Origin: Prado023 sp963798745
Lineage (GTDB): Bacteria; Actinomycetota; Actinomycetes; S36-B12; CAIYMF01
Assembly (NCBI GenBank): GCA_963798745.1
Contig: CAWCUF010000001.1
Coordinates: forward strand, 620,001-684,000
Direction: 5' to 3'
DNA: 64,000 nt
Of this stretch, positions 1 to 8,893 are shown piece by piece (the first letter of the stretch is position 1; every line of letters starts with the position of its first letter). A program made the position numbers and the translations under genes. Below the pieces are notes generated by a model. It had not been told where the DNA came from and ran no database searches. It worked only from the letters and a program-made list of their open reading frames with translations.

Positions 1-1
1 G

Positions 2-466
2 ATCTCGGGCGGCTCCGCGCTGCCCAAGGACGACATCGACCGGATGATGCGCGACGCCGAGGCCCACGCGGCCGAGGACCACGCCCGCCGGGAGGAGGCC
101 GAGGTCCGCAACCAGGCGGAGTCGCTGGTCTACCAGACCGAGAAGTTCCTGCGCGACAACGCCGACAAGGTGCCCGAGGACGCCAAGGCCAACGTCGACG
201 AGCCGCTGGCCGAGCTGAAGAAGGCGCTGGAGGGCACCGATACCGAGGCCATCAAGTCCGCCTCGGAGAAGGTGGCCGTGGCCTCACAGGCGCTCGGCTC
301 GGCGATGTACGCCCAGGCCCAGGAGTCGGCCCCGGCCGGCGACGGCGGCCCCGGCGACTTCCCGGGTGGCGACTTCCCAGGCGCTGACACCGCGGGTGAG
401 CCCGCCGGTGGCGCCGACGAGGACGTCATCGACGCCGAGATCGTCGACGAGGGTGAGCAGAAGTGA
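2..466 (+). CDS. dnaK: Chaperone DnaK (Hsp70), C-terminal fragment
   Basis: This is the last 154 residues of the Hsp70 chaperone, open at the left window edge, so the ATPase and most of the peptide-binding domain are outside. The visible part is the helical lid (Lys/Glu/Ala-rich, about residues 1-105 of the fragment) followed by a Gly/Pro/Asp-rich disordered tail ending in EGEQK, typical of actinobacterial DnaK. The stop codon overlaps the grpE GTG start (GTGA), which together with the order grpE-dnaJ-hspR makes the identity secure. The promoter and any HspR operator lie upstream of the window. Confidence 0.95.
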   Translation: MSGGSALPKDDIDRMMRDAEAHAAEDHARREEAEVRNQAESLVYQTEKFLRDNADKVPEDAKANVDEPLAELKKALEGTDTEAIKSASEKVAVASQALGSAMYAQAQESAPAGDGGPGDFPGGDFPGADTAGEPAGGADEDVIDAEIVDEGEQK

Positions 467-1176
467 CTGATCAGCACGGCGCCAACCCCCCGCCGGAGGA
501 CCCGGCGGGGGGTGCCGGGGGCGCCGAGCAGCCCGAAGTCGTGGAGGCGGAGATCGTCGAGGGTGACCTCGTGGACGGCGAGGGCGACGTCGTGGACGGC
601 GAGACCCTCGAGGGTGAGGTCGTCGACGGGGAGTTCGTGGAGCCCGCCGGCGCCGAGCAGGCCGAGGCCGACGCCCTGCTCGCCGAGGCGCTGGACGCCG
701 CGGCGATCGAGGCGGAGTTCAGCTCGGCCGAGGCCGACCTGGCCGCTGTGGACAGCGCGACGGACCCGCAGGTCGCGGCCCTGATCACCGACCTGCAGCG
801 CGTGCACGCGGAGTACTCCAACTACCGCAAGCGCGTCGAGCGCGACCGGGATCTGATCCGCCAGCGCGCGGTCGAGTCCACGCTCGCCGAGCTGCTGCCG
901 ATCCTCGACGACATCGGCCGGGCCCGCGACCATGACGAACTCGTCGGCGGCTTCCGCAGTGTCGGGGAGTCGCTGGAGGCCACCGTGACCCGGCTGGGCC
1001 TCACCGCGTTCGGTGCGGTGGGCGAGCCCTTCGACCCGACCCGGCACGAGGCCCTGATGCGCGAGGAGCGCGCGGGCGTCACCGAGCCGACCGTGGTCAC
1101 GGTGCTGCAGGTCGGCTATGAGATGAACGGCCGGATCGTCCGGCCGGCCCGTGTGTCGGTCGCCGGCACGGACTGA
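463..1176 (+). CDS. grpE: Nucleotide exchange factor GrpE
   Basis: GrpE (237 aa) promotes ADP release from DnaK. The GTG start overlaps the dnaK stop, so the two are translationally coupled. Residues 1-75 are an unusual acidic low-complexity tail built of repeated Val/Glu/Asp/Gly phrases (EAEIVEGDL, VVDGE, EGEVVDGE). Residues about 100-235 hold the coiled-coil segment (LITDLQRVHAEYSNYRKR) and the C-terminal beta domain ending GRIVRPARVSVA, the family signature. The protein is longer than E. coli GrpE because of the acidic tail, as is common in actinobacteria. It is the second gene of the dnaK operon. Confidence 0.95.
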   Translation: MTDQHGANPPPEDPAGGAGGAEQPEVVEAEIVEGDLVDGEGDVVDGETLEGEVVDGEFVEPAGAEQAEADALLAEALDAAAIEAEFSSAEADLAAVDSATDPQVAALITDLQRVHAEYSNYRKRVERDRDLIRQRAVESTLAELLPILDDIGRARDHDELVGGFRSVGESLEATVTRLGLTAFGAVGEPFDPTRHEALMREERAGVTEPTVVTVLQVGYEMNGRIVRPARVSVAGTD

Positions 1177-1220
1177 CCCTTGTCGGGTCGCAGCGCAATT
1201 CGAGCGGAGGTGAGGGCGCG

Positions 1221-2459
1221 GTGAGCACGAAGGACTGGATCGAGAAGGACTTCTACAAGGTCCTGGGCGTGAAGAAGCAGGCGTCGGCCGACGAGATCAA
1301 GAAGGCCTACCGCACCCTCGCCCGCAAGTACCACCCCGACAAGAACCCCGACAATGCGGCCGCCGAGGCCAAGTTCAAGGAGGTCTCGGAGGCCTACGAC
1401 GTCCTCTCCGATGCCAAGCACCGCGCGGAGTACGACGAGGCGCGCTCGTTGTTCGGCAACGGGGGTGGCACCCGGTTCCCGGGCGGTGCCCGGTTCCCCG
1501 GTGGGGCCGGCGGTCAAGGGGGCACCTCGGGGATCAACCTCGACGACCTGCTGGCCCAGATGCGCCAGCAGGGACGCGGGGCCGGTGGCCCGGCTGGTAC
1601 CGGTGGCGGTGCGGGCGGGGTGTTCGGCGACGTGCTCGGCGGACTGTTCAACCGCGGGGGGCAGCGCACCCAGGCCCGGCCCGCCCGGCGCGGTGCTGAT
1701 GTCGAGAGCGAGGCGACGATCTCGTTCGCCGAGGCCCTCGACGGGGTCACCGTCTCCCTGCGGCTGACCAGCCAGGAGCCCTGCAAGGCCTGCGCGGGCA
1801 CCGGCGCCGCCGCCGGCACCACGCCGCGGATCTGCCCCACGTGCGACGGCCACGGCGAGGTCGTGCGTGGGCAGGGCGGCTTCGCCCTGACCGAGCCGTG
1901 CCGCGCCTGCCGCGGTCGCGGCATGGTCGTGGACACCCCGTGCGCCACGTGCGGGGGTTCCGGACACGCCCTGGCCGCCCGCCCGGTCAGTGCCCGGATC
2001 CCGCCCGGTGTCACCGACGGCGCCCGGATCCGGCTCAAGGGCAAGGGCGCGGCCGGCGAGAACGGCGGCCCGCCCGGGGACCTGTTCATCGTGGTCCACG
2101 TCAGCGCCGATCCGGTGTTCGGCCGATCCAAGGACAACGTCACAGTCTCGCTGCCGGTCACCTTCGCCGAGGCAGTCCTCGGTGCCGAGGTGCCGGTTCC
2201 GCTGCCCCGCGGTGGCCGGGTCACCCTCAAGGTCCCGCCCGGCACGGCCAACGGCCGGACGTTCCGGGTGCGCGGCCGCGGAGCCACCCGCCGCGACGGC
2301 ACGATGGGCGACCTGCTGGTCACCGTCGGCGTCCAGGTCCCGCGCGGGTTGTCCGAGGAGGCCCGGACCGCCCTGGCCGCCTACGTCAGCGCTGCCGACG
2401 AAGCCGATCCGCGAGCCACGCTGCTCGCCCGGGTCCCGGAGCAGGCAGGAGGTGCCTGA
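1221..2459 (+). CDS. dnaJ: Co-chaperone DnaJ
   Basis: DnaJ (412 aa) delivers substrates to DnaK and stimulates its ATPase. The order is J domain (residues 8-75, HPD triad in KYHPDKNP near residue 38), Gly/Phe-rich linker (75-150), zinc-finger region with four CxxCxGxG motifs (CKACAGTG, CPTCDGHG, CRACRGRG, CATCGGSG, about 188-250), then the C-terminal beta domains. The GTG start is preceded by a GGAGGTGAGG ribosome site. This is the DnaJ1 type that sits in the dnaK operon. Its TGA overlaps the hspR ATG. Confidence 0.96.
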   Translation: MSTKDWIEKDFYKVLGVKKQASADEIKKAYRTLARKYHPDKNPDNAAAEAKFKEVSEAYDVLSDAKHRAEYDEARSLFGNGGGTRFPGGARFPGGAGGQGGTSGINLDDLLAQMRQQGRGAGGPAGTGGGAGGVFGDVLGGLFNRGGQRTQARPARRGADVESEATISFAEALDGVTVSLRLTSQEPCKACAGTGAAAGTTPRICPTCDGHGEVVRGQGGFALTEPCRACRGRGMVVDTPCATCGGSGHALAARPVSARIPPGVTDGARIRLKGKGAAGENGGPPGDLFIVVHVSADPVFGRSKDNVTVSLPVTFAEAVLGAEVPVPLPRGGRVTLKVPPGTANGRTFRVRGRGATRRDGTMGDLLVTVGVQVPRGLSEEARTALAAYVSAADEADPRATLLARVPEQAGGA

Positions 2460-2791
2460 TGGACTTCGACGACGACACCCCGGTCTACGTGATCTCCGTG
2501 GCCGCCTCACTGGCCGGCCTGCATCCCCAGACCCTGCGTCAGTACGACCGGCTCGGCCTGGTCTCGCCCAATCGGACCGGGGGCCGCAACCGGCTGTACT
2601 CGATGCGCGACATCGCCCGACTGCGCGAGGTCCAGCGGCTGGCCGCCGACGGTGTGAACCTCACCGGGATCAGCCGGATCCTCGACCTCGAGGAGCACCT
2701 CGAGGCAATGCGTCGCCGCCTGGACGCCATCGAGGAGCGCGAACGCTCCACCGCCCTGGTCGTCTGGCGCCCCAACCCACCCCGCCGCTAA
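2459..2791 (+). CDS. hspR: Heat-shock repressor HspR (MerR family)
   Basis: This 110-aa MerR-type winged-helix protein represses the dnaK operon and clpB in actinobacteria by binding HAIR inverted repeats. It starts at an ATG overlapping the dnaJ stop (TGATG). The sequence shows VYVISVAASLAGLHPQTLRQY (residues 8-28, recognition helix region), then the wing and dimerisation helix, with GRNRLYS characteristic of HspR. Feedback through DnaK is known for the family. An upstream in-frame extension through dnaJ is only a shadow frame. It closes the dnaK operon; 226 bp of pyrimidine-rich sequence separate it from clpB. Confidence 0.95.
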   Translation: MDFDDDTPVYVISVAASLAGLHPQTLRQYDRLGLVSPNRTGGRNRLYSMRDIARLREVQRLAADGVNLTGISRILDLEEHLEAMRRRLDAIEERERSTALVVWRPNPPRR

Positions 2792-3017
2792 CCCCCACCC
2801 CGCCGCCAACCCCACCCTCGCCGCCAACCCCCGACCCCCGTACCCGCCCCAACCCAGCACCCGCACCGAGAAGGCACCCGCCTCCGTTTTCGCGGATCCG
2901 CTCCCACCTCGCGATGCAGATCCATGGACGGCAAACGCCTGCCGGGGGGCGAAGCCGCTCGGCAGCGAGCCCGCGAAGTGCCCGTACTTGCGCAGCCTGA
3001 CTCTGAAGGAGGATCAC

Positions 3018-5603
3018 ATGGCTGACCAGTTCACCACCCGTACCCAGGAGGCCCTGCAGGCTGCCGTGCGCGACGCCGCCGGGCGTGGGAACGCTCATGT
3101 CGAGCCCGTCCATGTGCTCAGCACCCTGCTCGCCCAGCGCGACGGGATCGCCGCCGCGCTGCTCGTGGGCCTCGGCGTCGACCTCGATGCCCTGAGCGCC
3201 GCCGTGGCCCGCGCGGTCGAGGGCCTGCCCGCCGCCTCCGGGGCCACCGTCGCCACCCCGGACCTGTCCCAGCCGACCTACCGGATGCTGAAGTCCGCCG
3301 GCGAGCTCGCGGCGACCCGGGGCGACTCGTTCGTCTCCACCGAGCACCTGCTGATCGCCCTTGCCGACCCCGCGGCTGCCACCGGCCCGCTGCTGACCGC
3401 GGCCGGGGTCAGTCCGGATGCCCTCGTGCGCGCCCTGGACGACGCGCGCGGCGGTCGGCGGGTGGACTCCGCGGATCCCGAGGCCAGCTTCAAGGCGCTC
3501 GAGAAGTTCGGCATCGACCTGACCGCCCGCGCCCGCGAGGGCAGGATCGACCCCGTGATCGGCCGTGACGCCGAGATCCGCCGGGTCGTGCAGGTGCTGA
3601 GCCGGCGCACCAAGAACAACCCCGTGCTGATCGGTGAGCCCGGCGTGGGCAAGACCGCGGTGGTCGAGGGCCTGGCCCAGCGGATCGTCGCCGGCGACGT
3701 GCCCGAGTCGTTGCGGGGCAAGCGCCTGATCGCCCTGGACCTCGCGGCCATGGTCGCCGGGGCCAAGTACCGCGGCGAGTTCGAGGAGCGGCTCAAGTCG
3801 GTGCTGTCCGAGATCTCGGACTCCAACGGGCAGGTCATCACCTTCATCGACGAGTTGCACACGGTCGTGGGCGCCGGTGCTGGCGGGGACTCCGCCATGG
3901 ACGCCGGCAACATGCTCAAGCCGATGCTGGCTCGCGGCGAGCTGCGGATGGTCGGGGCGACCACCCTGGACGAGTACCGCGAGCGCATCGAGAAGGACCC
4001 CGCCCTGGAGCGGCGGTTCCAGCAGGTGCTGGTCGGCGAGCCGAGCGTGGAGGACACGATCGGCATCCTGCGCGGGCTGAAGGAGAAGTACGAGGCCCAC
4101 CACAAGGTCGCGATCTCCGATGCCGCACTGTTCGCCGCGGCCACGCTGTCCGACCGCTACATCACCGCGCGCTTCCTGCCGGACAAGGCGATCGACCTCA
4201 TCGACGAGGCGGCCAGTCGACTGCGCATGGAGATCGACTCCTCCCCCGTGGAGATCGACCAGCTCCAGCGCCAGGTCGACCGGATGCACATGGAGGAGCT
4301 CGCCCTGGCCAAGGAGACCGACGAGGCCTCGGTGGCGCGCCTGGCCAAGCTGCGTGCGGACCTCGCCGACCGTGAGGAGGCGCTGGCCGCCCTGAGTGCC
4401 CGCTGGGAGCAGGAGAAGGCCGGTCTGGACCGGGTCGGTGACCTGAAGATCCGCATCGACGAGCTGCGGATGCGCGCTGAGCGCGCCCAGCGCGACGGCG
4501 ACTTCGAGTCCGCGGCCCGGGTCCTCTACGGCGAGCTCCCCGAGCTCGAGTCGCAGTTGGAGACGGTGGCCGCCGAGGCCAACGACCGCTCCGCGATGGT
4601 CCGCGAGGAGGTCGGCCCCGACGACGTTGCCGAGGTGGTCGGCGCCTGGACCGGCATCCCGGCCGGCCGCCTGCTGGAGGGCGAGACCGAGAAGCTGCTG
4701 CGCATGGAGGACGAGCTGGGCCGACGCGTCGTCGGCCAGGCCACGGCCGTACGGGCGGTGTCCGACGCGGTGCGCCGTGCGCGGGCCGGGATCTCCGACC
4801 CGGACCGGCCGACCGGCTCGTTCCTGTTCCTCGGGCCCACGGGTGTGGGCAAGACCGAGCTGGCCAAGGCCCTGGCCGAGTTCCTGTTCGACGACGAGCG
4901 CGCGATCACCCGGATCGACATGAGCGAGTACGGCGAGAAGCACTCCGTGGCCCGCCTGGTCGGCGCCCCGCCCGGGTACGTCGGCTACGAGGAGGGCGGC
5001 CAGCTCACCGAGGCGGTCCGGCGCCGGCCCTACACGGTGGTGCTGCTCGACGAGATCGAGAAGGCCCACCCGGAGGTCTTCAACGTGCTGCTCCAGGTGC
5101 TCGACGACGGTCGCCTCACCGACGGCCAGGGCCGCACCGTGGACTTCCGCAACGCGATCCTGGTCCTGACCTCGAACCTGGGCTCCCAGGCGCTGATCGA
5201 CCCGACGCTGAGCACCGAACAGCGCCACGACGCGGTCATGGCCGTGGTGCGCAGCGCGTTCAAGCCGGAGTTCCTCAACCGCCTGGACGACACCATCATG
5301 TTCGACGCCCTGACCCACGAGGACCTCGCGGTCATCGTGGGCCTGCAGGTCGACGCGCTGGCCCGGCGGCTGACCGATCGGCGCATCGAACTGGTCGTGG
5401 AGCCGGCGGCGCGGCAGTGGCTGGCCGATCAGGGCTTCGACCCGCTCTACGGTGCCCGCCCGCTGCGTCGACTGATCCAGAGTGCGATCGGCGACCCGCT
5501 GGCCCGCGGCATCCTGGCCGGCGAGTTCCGCGATGGTTCGGTGGTGCGCGTCGACGTCGCCCCGGCGGGGTCGGATCGGGGGCTCGTGCTCACGTCGGCC
5601 TGA
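3018..5603 (+). CDS. clpB: ATP-dependent disaggregase ClpB
   Basis: ClpB (861 aa) is a hexameric AAA+ disaggregase working with DnaK. The ATG at 3018 is chosen because GAAGGAGGATCAC precedes it. It has a Clp N domain (1-145), AAA1 with Walker A GEPGVGKT (about residue 206), a coiled-coil middle domain (about 400-530), AAA2 with Walker A GPTGVGKT (about 607), and the ClpB C-terminal domain. Length is normal. It follows hspR in the same direction and is a usual HspR target, although only a very degenerate HAIR-like sequence is visible upstream. Confidence 0.97.
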   Translation: MADQFTTRTQEALQAAVRDAAGRGNAHVEPVHVLSTLLAQRDGIAAALLVGLGVDLDALSAAVARAVEGLPAASGATVATPDLSQPTYRMLKSAGELAATRGDSFVSTEHLLIALADPAAATGPLLTAAGVSPDALVRALDDARGGRRVDSADPEASFKALEKFGIDLTARAREGRIDPVIGRDAEIRRVVQVLSRRTKNNPVLIGEPGVGKTAVVEGLAQRIVAGDVPESLRGKRLIALDLAAMVAGAKYRGEFEERLKSVLSEISDSNGQVITFIDELHTVVGAGAGGDSAMDAGNMLKPMLARGELRMVGATTLDEYRERIEKDPALERRFQQVLVGEPSVEDTIGILRGLKEKYEAHHKVAISDAALFAAATLSDRYITARFLPDKAIDLIDEAASRLRMEIDSSPVEIDQLQRQVDRMHMEELALAKETDEASVARLAKLRADLADREEALAALSARWEQEKAGLDRVGDLKIRIDELRMRAERAQRDGDFESAARVLYGELPELESQLETVAAEANDRSAMVREEVGPDDVAEVVGAWTGIPAGRLLEGETEKLLRMEDELGRRVVGQATAVRAVSDAVRRARAGISDPDRPTGSFLFLGPTGVGKTELAKALAEFLFDDERAITRIDMSEYGEKHSVARLVGAPPGYVGYEEGGQLTEAVRRRPYTVVLLDEIEKAHPEVFNVLLQVLDDGRLTDGQGRTVDFRNAILVLTSNLGSQALIDPTLSTEQRHDAVMAVVRSAFKPEFLNRLDDTIMFDALTHEDLAVIVGLQVDALARRLTDRRIELVVEPAARQWLADQGFDPLYGARPLRRLIQSAIGDPLARGILAGEFRDGSVVRVDVAPAGSDRGLVLTSA

Positions 5604-5657
5604 GGCCGGCCGGGCGTGCGGGCGGCGGATGCGCGCTGGCTGCCCACGGACATAGGT

Positions 5658-5744
5658 GACCCCCCGCGCACCCGTCAGAGCCCGCTTATCCTTGCTGCCT
5701 TCCGGCCCTGGGGAGGTTCACAGGGTGACGCCACGCGAGGGGTC
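5658..5744 (-). ncRNA. ffs: Signal recognition particle RNA (small bacterial type, 4.5S-like)
   Basis: Read on the minus strand, this has the SRP domain IV core GGCCGGAAGGCAGCAAG followed by GATAAGCGGGCTC, which matches actinobacterial ffs genes. The two ends pair (GACCCCTCGCG with CGCGGGGGGTC), giving the closed rod of the small RNA. It scaffolds Ffh for co-translational membrane targeting. It lies between clpB and tRNA-Ser on the opposite strand. Exact transcript ends are inferred from pairing, with an uncertainty of several bases. Confidence 0.85.
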
Positions 5745-5863
5745 GGAGCCCATCCTACCCGGGCCGGACGGCGCGCGGAAACCGCCGAGGGCCCGCTGCC
5801 GAGGACGTGCGGTCCCGGCGCCGGATTTCGGGGAACTCGTGGGCGCACCGTAGAATCCGCGGC

Positions 5864-5948
5864 GGAGGATTCGCATAGTGGCCTAGTGCGCACGACTGGA
5901 AATCGTGTTGGGGTAACACCCTCACGGGTTCAAATCCCGTATCCTCCG
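5864..5948 (+). tRNA. tRNA-Ser, anticodon GGA (TCC/TCT codons)
   Basis: The acceptor arms GGAGGAT (5864-5870) and ATCCTCC pair, with a G discriminator. The anticodon stem is CACGA/TCGTG with loop CTGGAAA and anticodon GGA at 5898-5900. A long variable arm (TTGGGGTAACACCC) and the T arm CGGGTTCAAATCCCG complete a class II tRNA of 85 nt. The 3' CCA is not encoded. Confidence 0.95.
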
Positions 5949-5956
5949 CCGTGATC

Positions 5957-5984
5957 GAAGGGGCAGCCCACGGGCTGTCCCTTC
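5957..5984 (+). terminator. Hairpin downstream of tRNA-Ser(GGA)
   Basis: GAAGGGGCAGCCC pairs with GGGCTGTCCCTTC with a single G-U, 8 nt after the tRNA end. There is no clear U run, as is usual in this window. Confidence 0.5.
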
Positions 5985-6114
5985 GTCGTCTCCCGGCGCA
6001 GTCCGAGTCCGGTCGCGGCACGCGCCACCCCGGCCACCCCGCGGTCCGGTGGCGCGTGCGGCGGACCGCCACCAAGATGGCAGGCACCACCCACGACCAT
6101 CGAAGGGACCGAAC

Positions 6115-6534
6115 ATGGCCACCACGCGACGCGCATCCACCGTCTGGGACGGCAGCCTGATGGAGGGCTCCGGGCAGGTGACCCTCGAGTCCTCGGGTCT
6201 GGGCACGCACCCGGTCAACTGGGCCGCGCGTGCCGAGGAGCCCAACGGGGTGACCAGCCCGGAGGAACTGCTCGCCGCCGCGCACGCCACCTGTTTCTCG
6301 ATGGCGCTGTCGCACGCGCTGGCCCAGGCCGGCACCCCGCCGACCCAGCTGCGCACCTCGGCCGAGGTGGACTTCCAGGCCGGCACCGGGATCACCGGGA
6401 TCCGGCTGCTCGTCAGCGGTGAGGTGCCAGATCTGGATGCTGCGGGCTTCGAGGCAGCGGCGCAGGAGGCCAAGGTCGGTTGCCCGGTGAGCCAGGCCCT
6501 GTCGGCGGTCCCGATCAGCCTGACCGTCCAGTAG
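6115..6534 (+). CDS. OsmC/Ohr family peroxidase, OsmC type
   Basis: A 139-aa protein of the thiol peroxidase family that reduces organic hydroperoxides in the cytoplasm. The two redox cysteines are visible in HATCFSM (about residue 61) and VGCPVS (about residue 125); their context is OsmC-like rather than Ohr-like. The ATG at 6115 is chosen because the conserved sequence (TVWDGSLMEGSG) begins there and GAAGGGA lies just upstream; the frame is open further upstream but shows no similarity. It stands alone between tRNA-Ser and the peptidase. Confidence 0.88.
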   Translation: MATTRRASTVWDGSLMEGSGQVTLESSGLGTHPVNWAARAEEPNGVTSPEELLAAAHATCFSMALSHALAQAGTPPTQLRTSAEVDFQAGTGITGIRLLVSGEVPDLDAAGFEAAAQEAKVGCPVSQALSAVPISLTVQ

Positions 6535-6698
6535 TCGCAGCCCCCGGCCAGCTCCACGCTCGACGGGCGGGCGCAGCGCCAGGACGGCGGCGCGGTGAAC
6601 CGGGCGGGAGCGCCATGCCGAGGCCGGGACACCGGATCGGGGCAGTAGCGTGGAGGCACGCCCCCAGGACCTCGCGGGCGTGGGAGGACTGGTCAGCC

Positions 6699-7637
6699 AT
6701 GCATCTGCGTCAACCTGACCTCGCCGGTCCGCTGCTGCCCTGCGGTGCGCGGATCGCAGTGATCGCCCCCGCGGGGCCCGTGCAGGCCGTGCGCCTGGAT
6801 CGGGGTCTGGCCGTGCTGCGCGGCTGGGGATACGAGCCGATCGTCGGCCCGCATGCCCTGGCTGTGGCCGGGCACACAGCCGGGAGCATCAGCCAGCGGC
6901 TGGCCGACCTGCGCTGGGCCATCACCGATCCCGAGCTCGAGGCGATCTGGTTCGCCCGCGGCGGGTTCGGCTCGATGCACCTACTCGAGGACCTGATCCG
7001 CCTGGTTCGTGACCCGGGCGCCGTCCCCAACCGCCCGCTGCTCGGGTTCTCCGATGCCACGGCCTTCCTGGCCGCGCTCTACCGGGAGCACCACCTGACC
7101 GATGACCCCGGCCGCCCGCTGGGCCACGGCCTCATGGGCGTCCACGCGCCGGTCATCACCGCACTGGGGGACCTCACCTCACCCCATGTCCTCGAGCGGG
7201 TCCGCGCCCTCCTGCAGGACGGGTCCGGGTTCCGCGCTGACGTGGACCACGTGGCCGGGCCCCGGCGCGGTGTTCGCGGCCCGTTGGTGGGCGGCAACCT
7301 GGCGATGCTTGCGGCCCTGGCCGGCACCCCGCACGCGCTGCGTTCGCACGAGGCGATCATGGTCCTCGAGGACGTCGGCGAGCCGGTCTACCACTTGGAC
7401 CGGATGATCACCCAGCTCCAACTGTCCGGCGGCCTGATGGGCGTGCAGGCGTTCGCGCTGGGCTCGTTCAGCATCGTGCCCGGCGAGCGCGACCAGCATG
7501 CGGAGTCGTTCATGCAGCAACGCCTGCTGGAGTTCGACGTTCCGATCGTCGTCGGGCTGCCGGTCGGGCACGACCCGGACAACGAGCCCTGGGTGTACGG
7601 CCAGGTCGGTGAGCTGACCCAGGACCCTGAGGACTGA
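6699..7637 (+). CDS. S66 family LD-carboxypeptidase (LdcA/MccF-like)
   Basis: A 312-aa serine peptidase of family S66, which removes the terminal D-Ala from muropeptide tetrapeptides during peptidoglycan recycling, or detoxifies microcin-like compounds (MccF). Family landmarks are ARGGFGS, the nucleophile region LLGFSDATAF (Ser near residue 113), VGGNLAMLAALAGTP, the catalytic Glu segment VLEDVGEPVYHLDRM and the His segment GLPVGHDPDNEP. No signal peptide is seen, fitting a cytoplasmic enzyme. ATG at 6699 follows GGGAGGA; the longer open frame upstream is not conserved. LdcA and MccF cannot be separated by eye. Confidence 0.85.
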   Translation: MHLRQPDLAGPLLPCGARIAVIAPAGPVQAVRLDRGLAVLRGWGYEPIVGPHALAVAGHTAGSISQRLADLRWAITDPELEAIWFARGGFGSMHLLEDLIRLVRDPGAVPNRPLLGFSDATAFLAALYREHHLTDDPGRPLGHGLMGVHAPVITALGDLTSPHVLERVRALLQDGSGFRADVDHVAGPRRGVRGPLVGGNLAMLAALAGTPHALRSHEAIMVLEDVGEPVYHLDRMITQLQLSGGLMGVQAFALGSFSIVPGERDQHAESFMQQRLLEFDVPIVVGLPVGHDPDNEPWVYGQVGELTQDPED

Positions 7638-7671
7638 GCCGGCCGCACCCAGACGACCGGCTCCAGAGGGC

Positions 7672-8310
7672 TCACACCAGCCCGTACAGCCGATCGCCGG
7701 CGTCGCCGAGTCCGGGCACGATGTAGCCGTGCTCGTTGAGCCGCTCGTCGATCGCGGCGGTGACCAGGGTGATCGACGAGTCCCGGTCAGCCACCGCCGC
7801 CTCCACCGCTGCGATCCCCTCCGGCGCGGCCAACAGGCACACCGCGGTCACGTCGCGAGCCCCACGAGCCAGCACGAGGTCGATGGCCATGATCAGCGTC
7901 CCGCCCGTGGCCAGCATCGGGTCGAGCAGGTACACCTGCCGCCCGGACAGGTCCGCGGGCAGGCGGTCGGCGTAGGTCGAGGCCAGAAGCGTCTCCTCGT
8001 CGCGGATCATCCCGAGGAAGCCGATCTCGGCGGTGGGCAACAGCCGGGTCATCCCCTCGAGCATCCCCAGGCCCGCGCGCAGGATCGGCACGACCACGGG
8101 CCGGGGCTGGGCCAACCGGTGCCCGGTGGTCGGTCCCACGGGCGTGCTGATCGCCACCTGCTCGGTGCGGATGTCGCGAGTGGCCTCGTAGGCCAGCAGG
8201 GTCACGAGCTCGTCGACCAGGCGCCGGAAGGTGGGGGAGTCGGTGCGCTCGTCGCGCAGGGTGGTCAGCTTGTGGGCGATCAAGGGGTGGTCGGCGAGCA
8301 AGGTCCGCAT
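7672..8310 (-). CDS. upp: Uracil phosphoribosyltransferase
   Basis: This 212-aa enzyme makes UMP from uracil and PRPP (pyrimidine salvage). It is recognised by PVVVPILRAGLGM and the PRPP-binding LDPMLATGGT, and by the C-terminal IVPGLGDAGDRLYG. The ATG at 8310 is supported by the family N-terminus (LADHPLIAHKLTTLRD) and by a TAGGCT -10 box 8 nt upstream (complement of 8319-8324), so the message is probably leaderless. The frame stays open into the repeat region upstream, but that part is not conserved. Confidence 0.95.
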   Translation of the reverse strand: MRTLLADHPLIAHKLTTLRDERTDSPTFRRLVDELVTLLAYEATRDIRTEQVAISTPVGPTTGHRLAQPRPVVVPILRAGLGMLEGMTRLLPTAEIGFLGMIRDEETLLASTYADRLPADLSGRQVYLLDPMLATGGTLIMAIDLVLARGARDVTAVCLLAAPEGIAAVEAAVADRDSSITLVTAAIDERLNEHGYIVPGLGDAGDRLYGLV

Positions 8311-8893
8311 GAGCGCTGAGCCTAGTGCCGTGCCGGCCGCGGCCCGCCTGGTGGACGGCCGCGGCCAGTCCGGTGCTGGCAGCGGCTGCTCACGCACCAG
8401 CCGCCGGTGCGCAGGGCTGTGCTCACTCGGCCAGAACGGCACCAGCCCCGCCGAGCCGCCGACCTTGCCTGCAATTTGGTCGTCAGGGCCCGTCGCGATT
8501 CCCGCGCGCAGCGACCTTGCGCATGAGATGGTCGTTCGACTGGTCCTGCGGACCACCGGGCACGACCAATCCCACGGCATGGTTGCTCCGGGGTCGCAGC
8601 GCCGGACCGACTTTCGACCACTTCCCCGGCGAGGTTCGGTGGGACCAGCCGACCGAGGGAGCGGACCGGGCGGGCCGGCAGGGTGAGTGAGCGGACCGGG
8701 CGGGCCGGCAGGGTGAGTGAGCGGACCGGGCGGGCCGGCAGGGTGAGTGAGCGGACAGCGCGGTCCGACAGGGCGAGGCGACCGAGTGAGCGGAAGTTGC
8801 GAGGCGACCCAGTCAGCGGACCGGCCCAACCCTCGGGCAGCACCACCCGGCAGCTCACGCCGTGGGCCCGCTGCCGCTCAGTGGGCGCCCGAA
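8311..8893. other. 583-bp intergenic region between upp and tadA, no gene recognised
   Basis: Open frames exist on both strands but have no recognisable domain, and their reading changes with the GC pattern. It carries the upp promoter (8319-8324) and, from 8659, a block of 30-bp tandem repeats. Confidence 0.6.
8659..8779. repeat. Tandem repeat, 30-bp unit, three perfect copies plus a degenerate fourth
   Basis: The unit starts GAGCGGACCGGGCGGG and ends GGCAGGGTGAGT; copies lie at 8659-8688, 8689-8718 and 8719-8748, followed by a decayed copy and isolated GTGAGCGGA words to about 8820. The unit is a multiple of three, so it makes 10-residue repeats in any frame, but no gene is supported. Confidence 0.9.

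Noticed and set aside
2987..3008. HAIR-like HspR site before clpB (CTTGCGC, then ACTCTGAAG)
   Set aside because: Left half has two mismatches and the right half a 2-nt insertion relative to CTTGAGT-N7-ACTCAAG; too degenerate to claim, although clpB is a likely HspR target.
2670..5318. 882-codon open frame antisense to clpB
   Set aside because: Arises from the GC-rich third codon positions of clpB; no domain, no ribosome site, Val/Leu/Gly/His-rich shadow composition.
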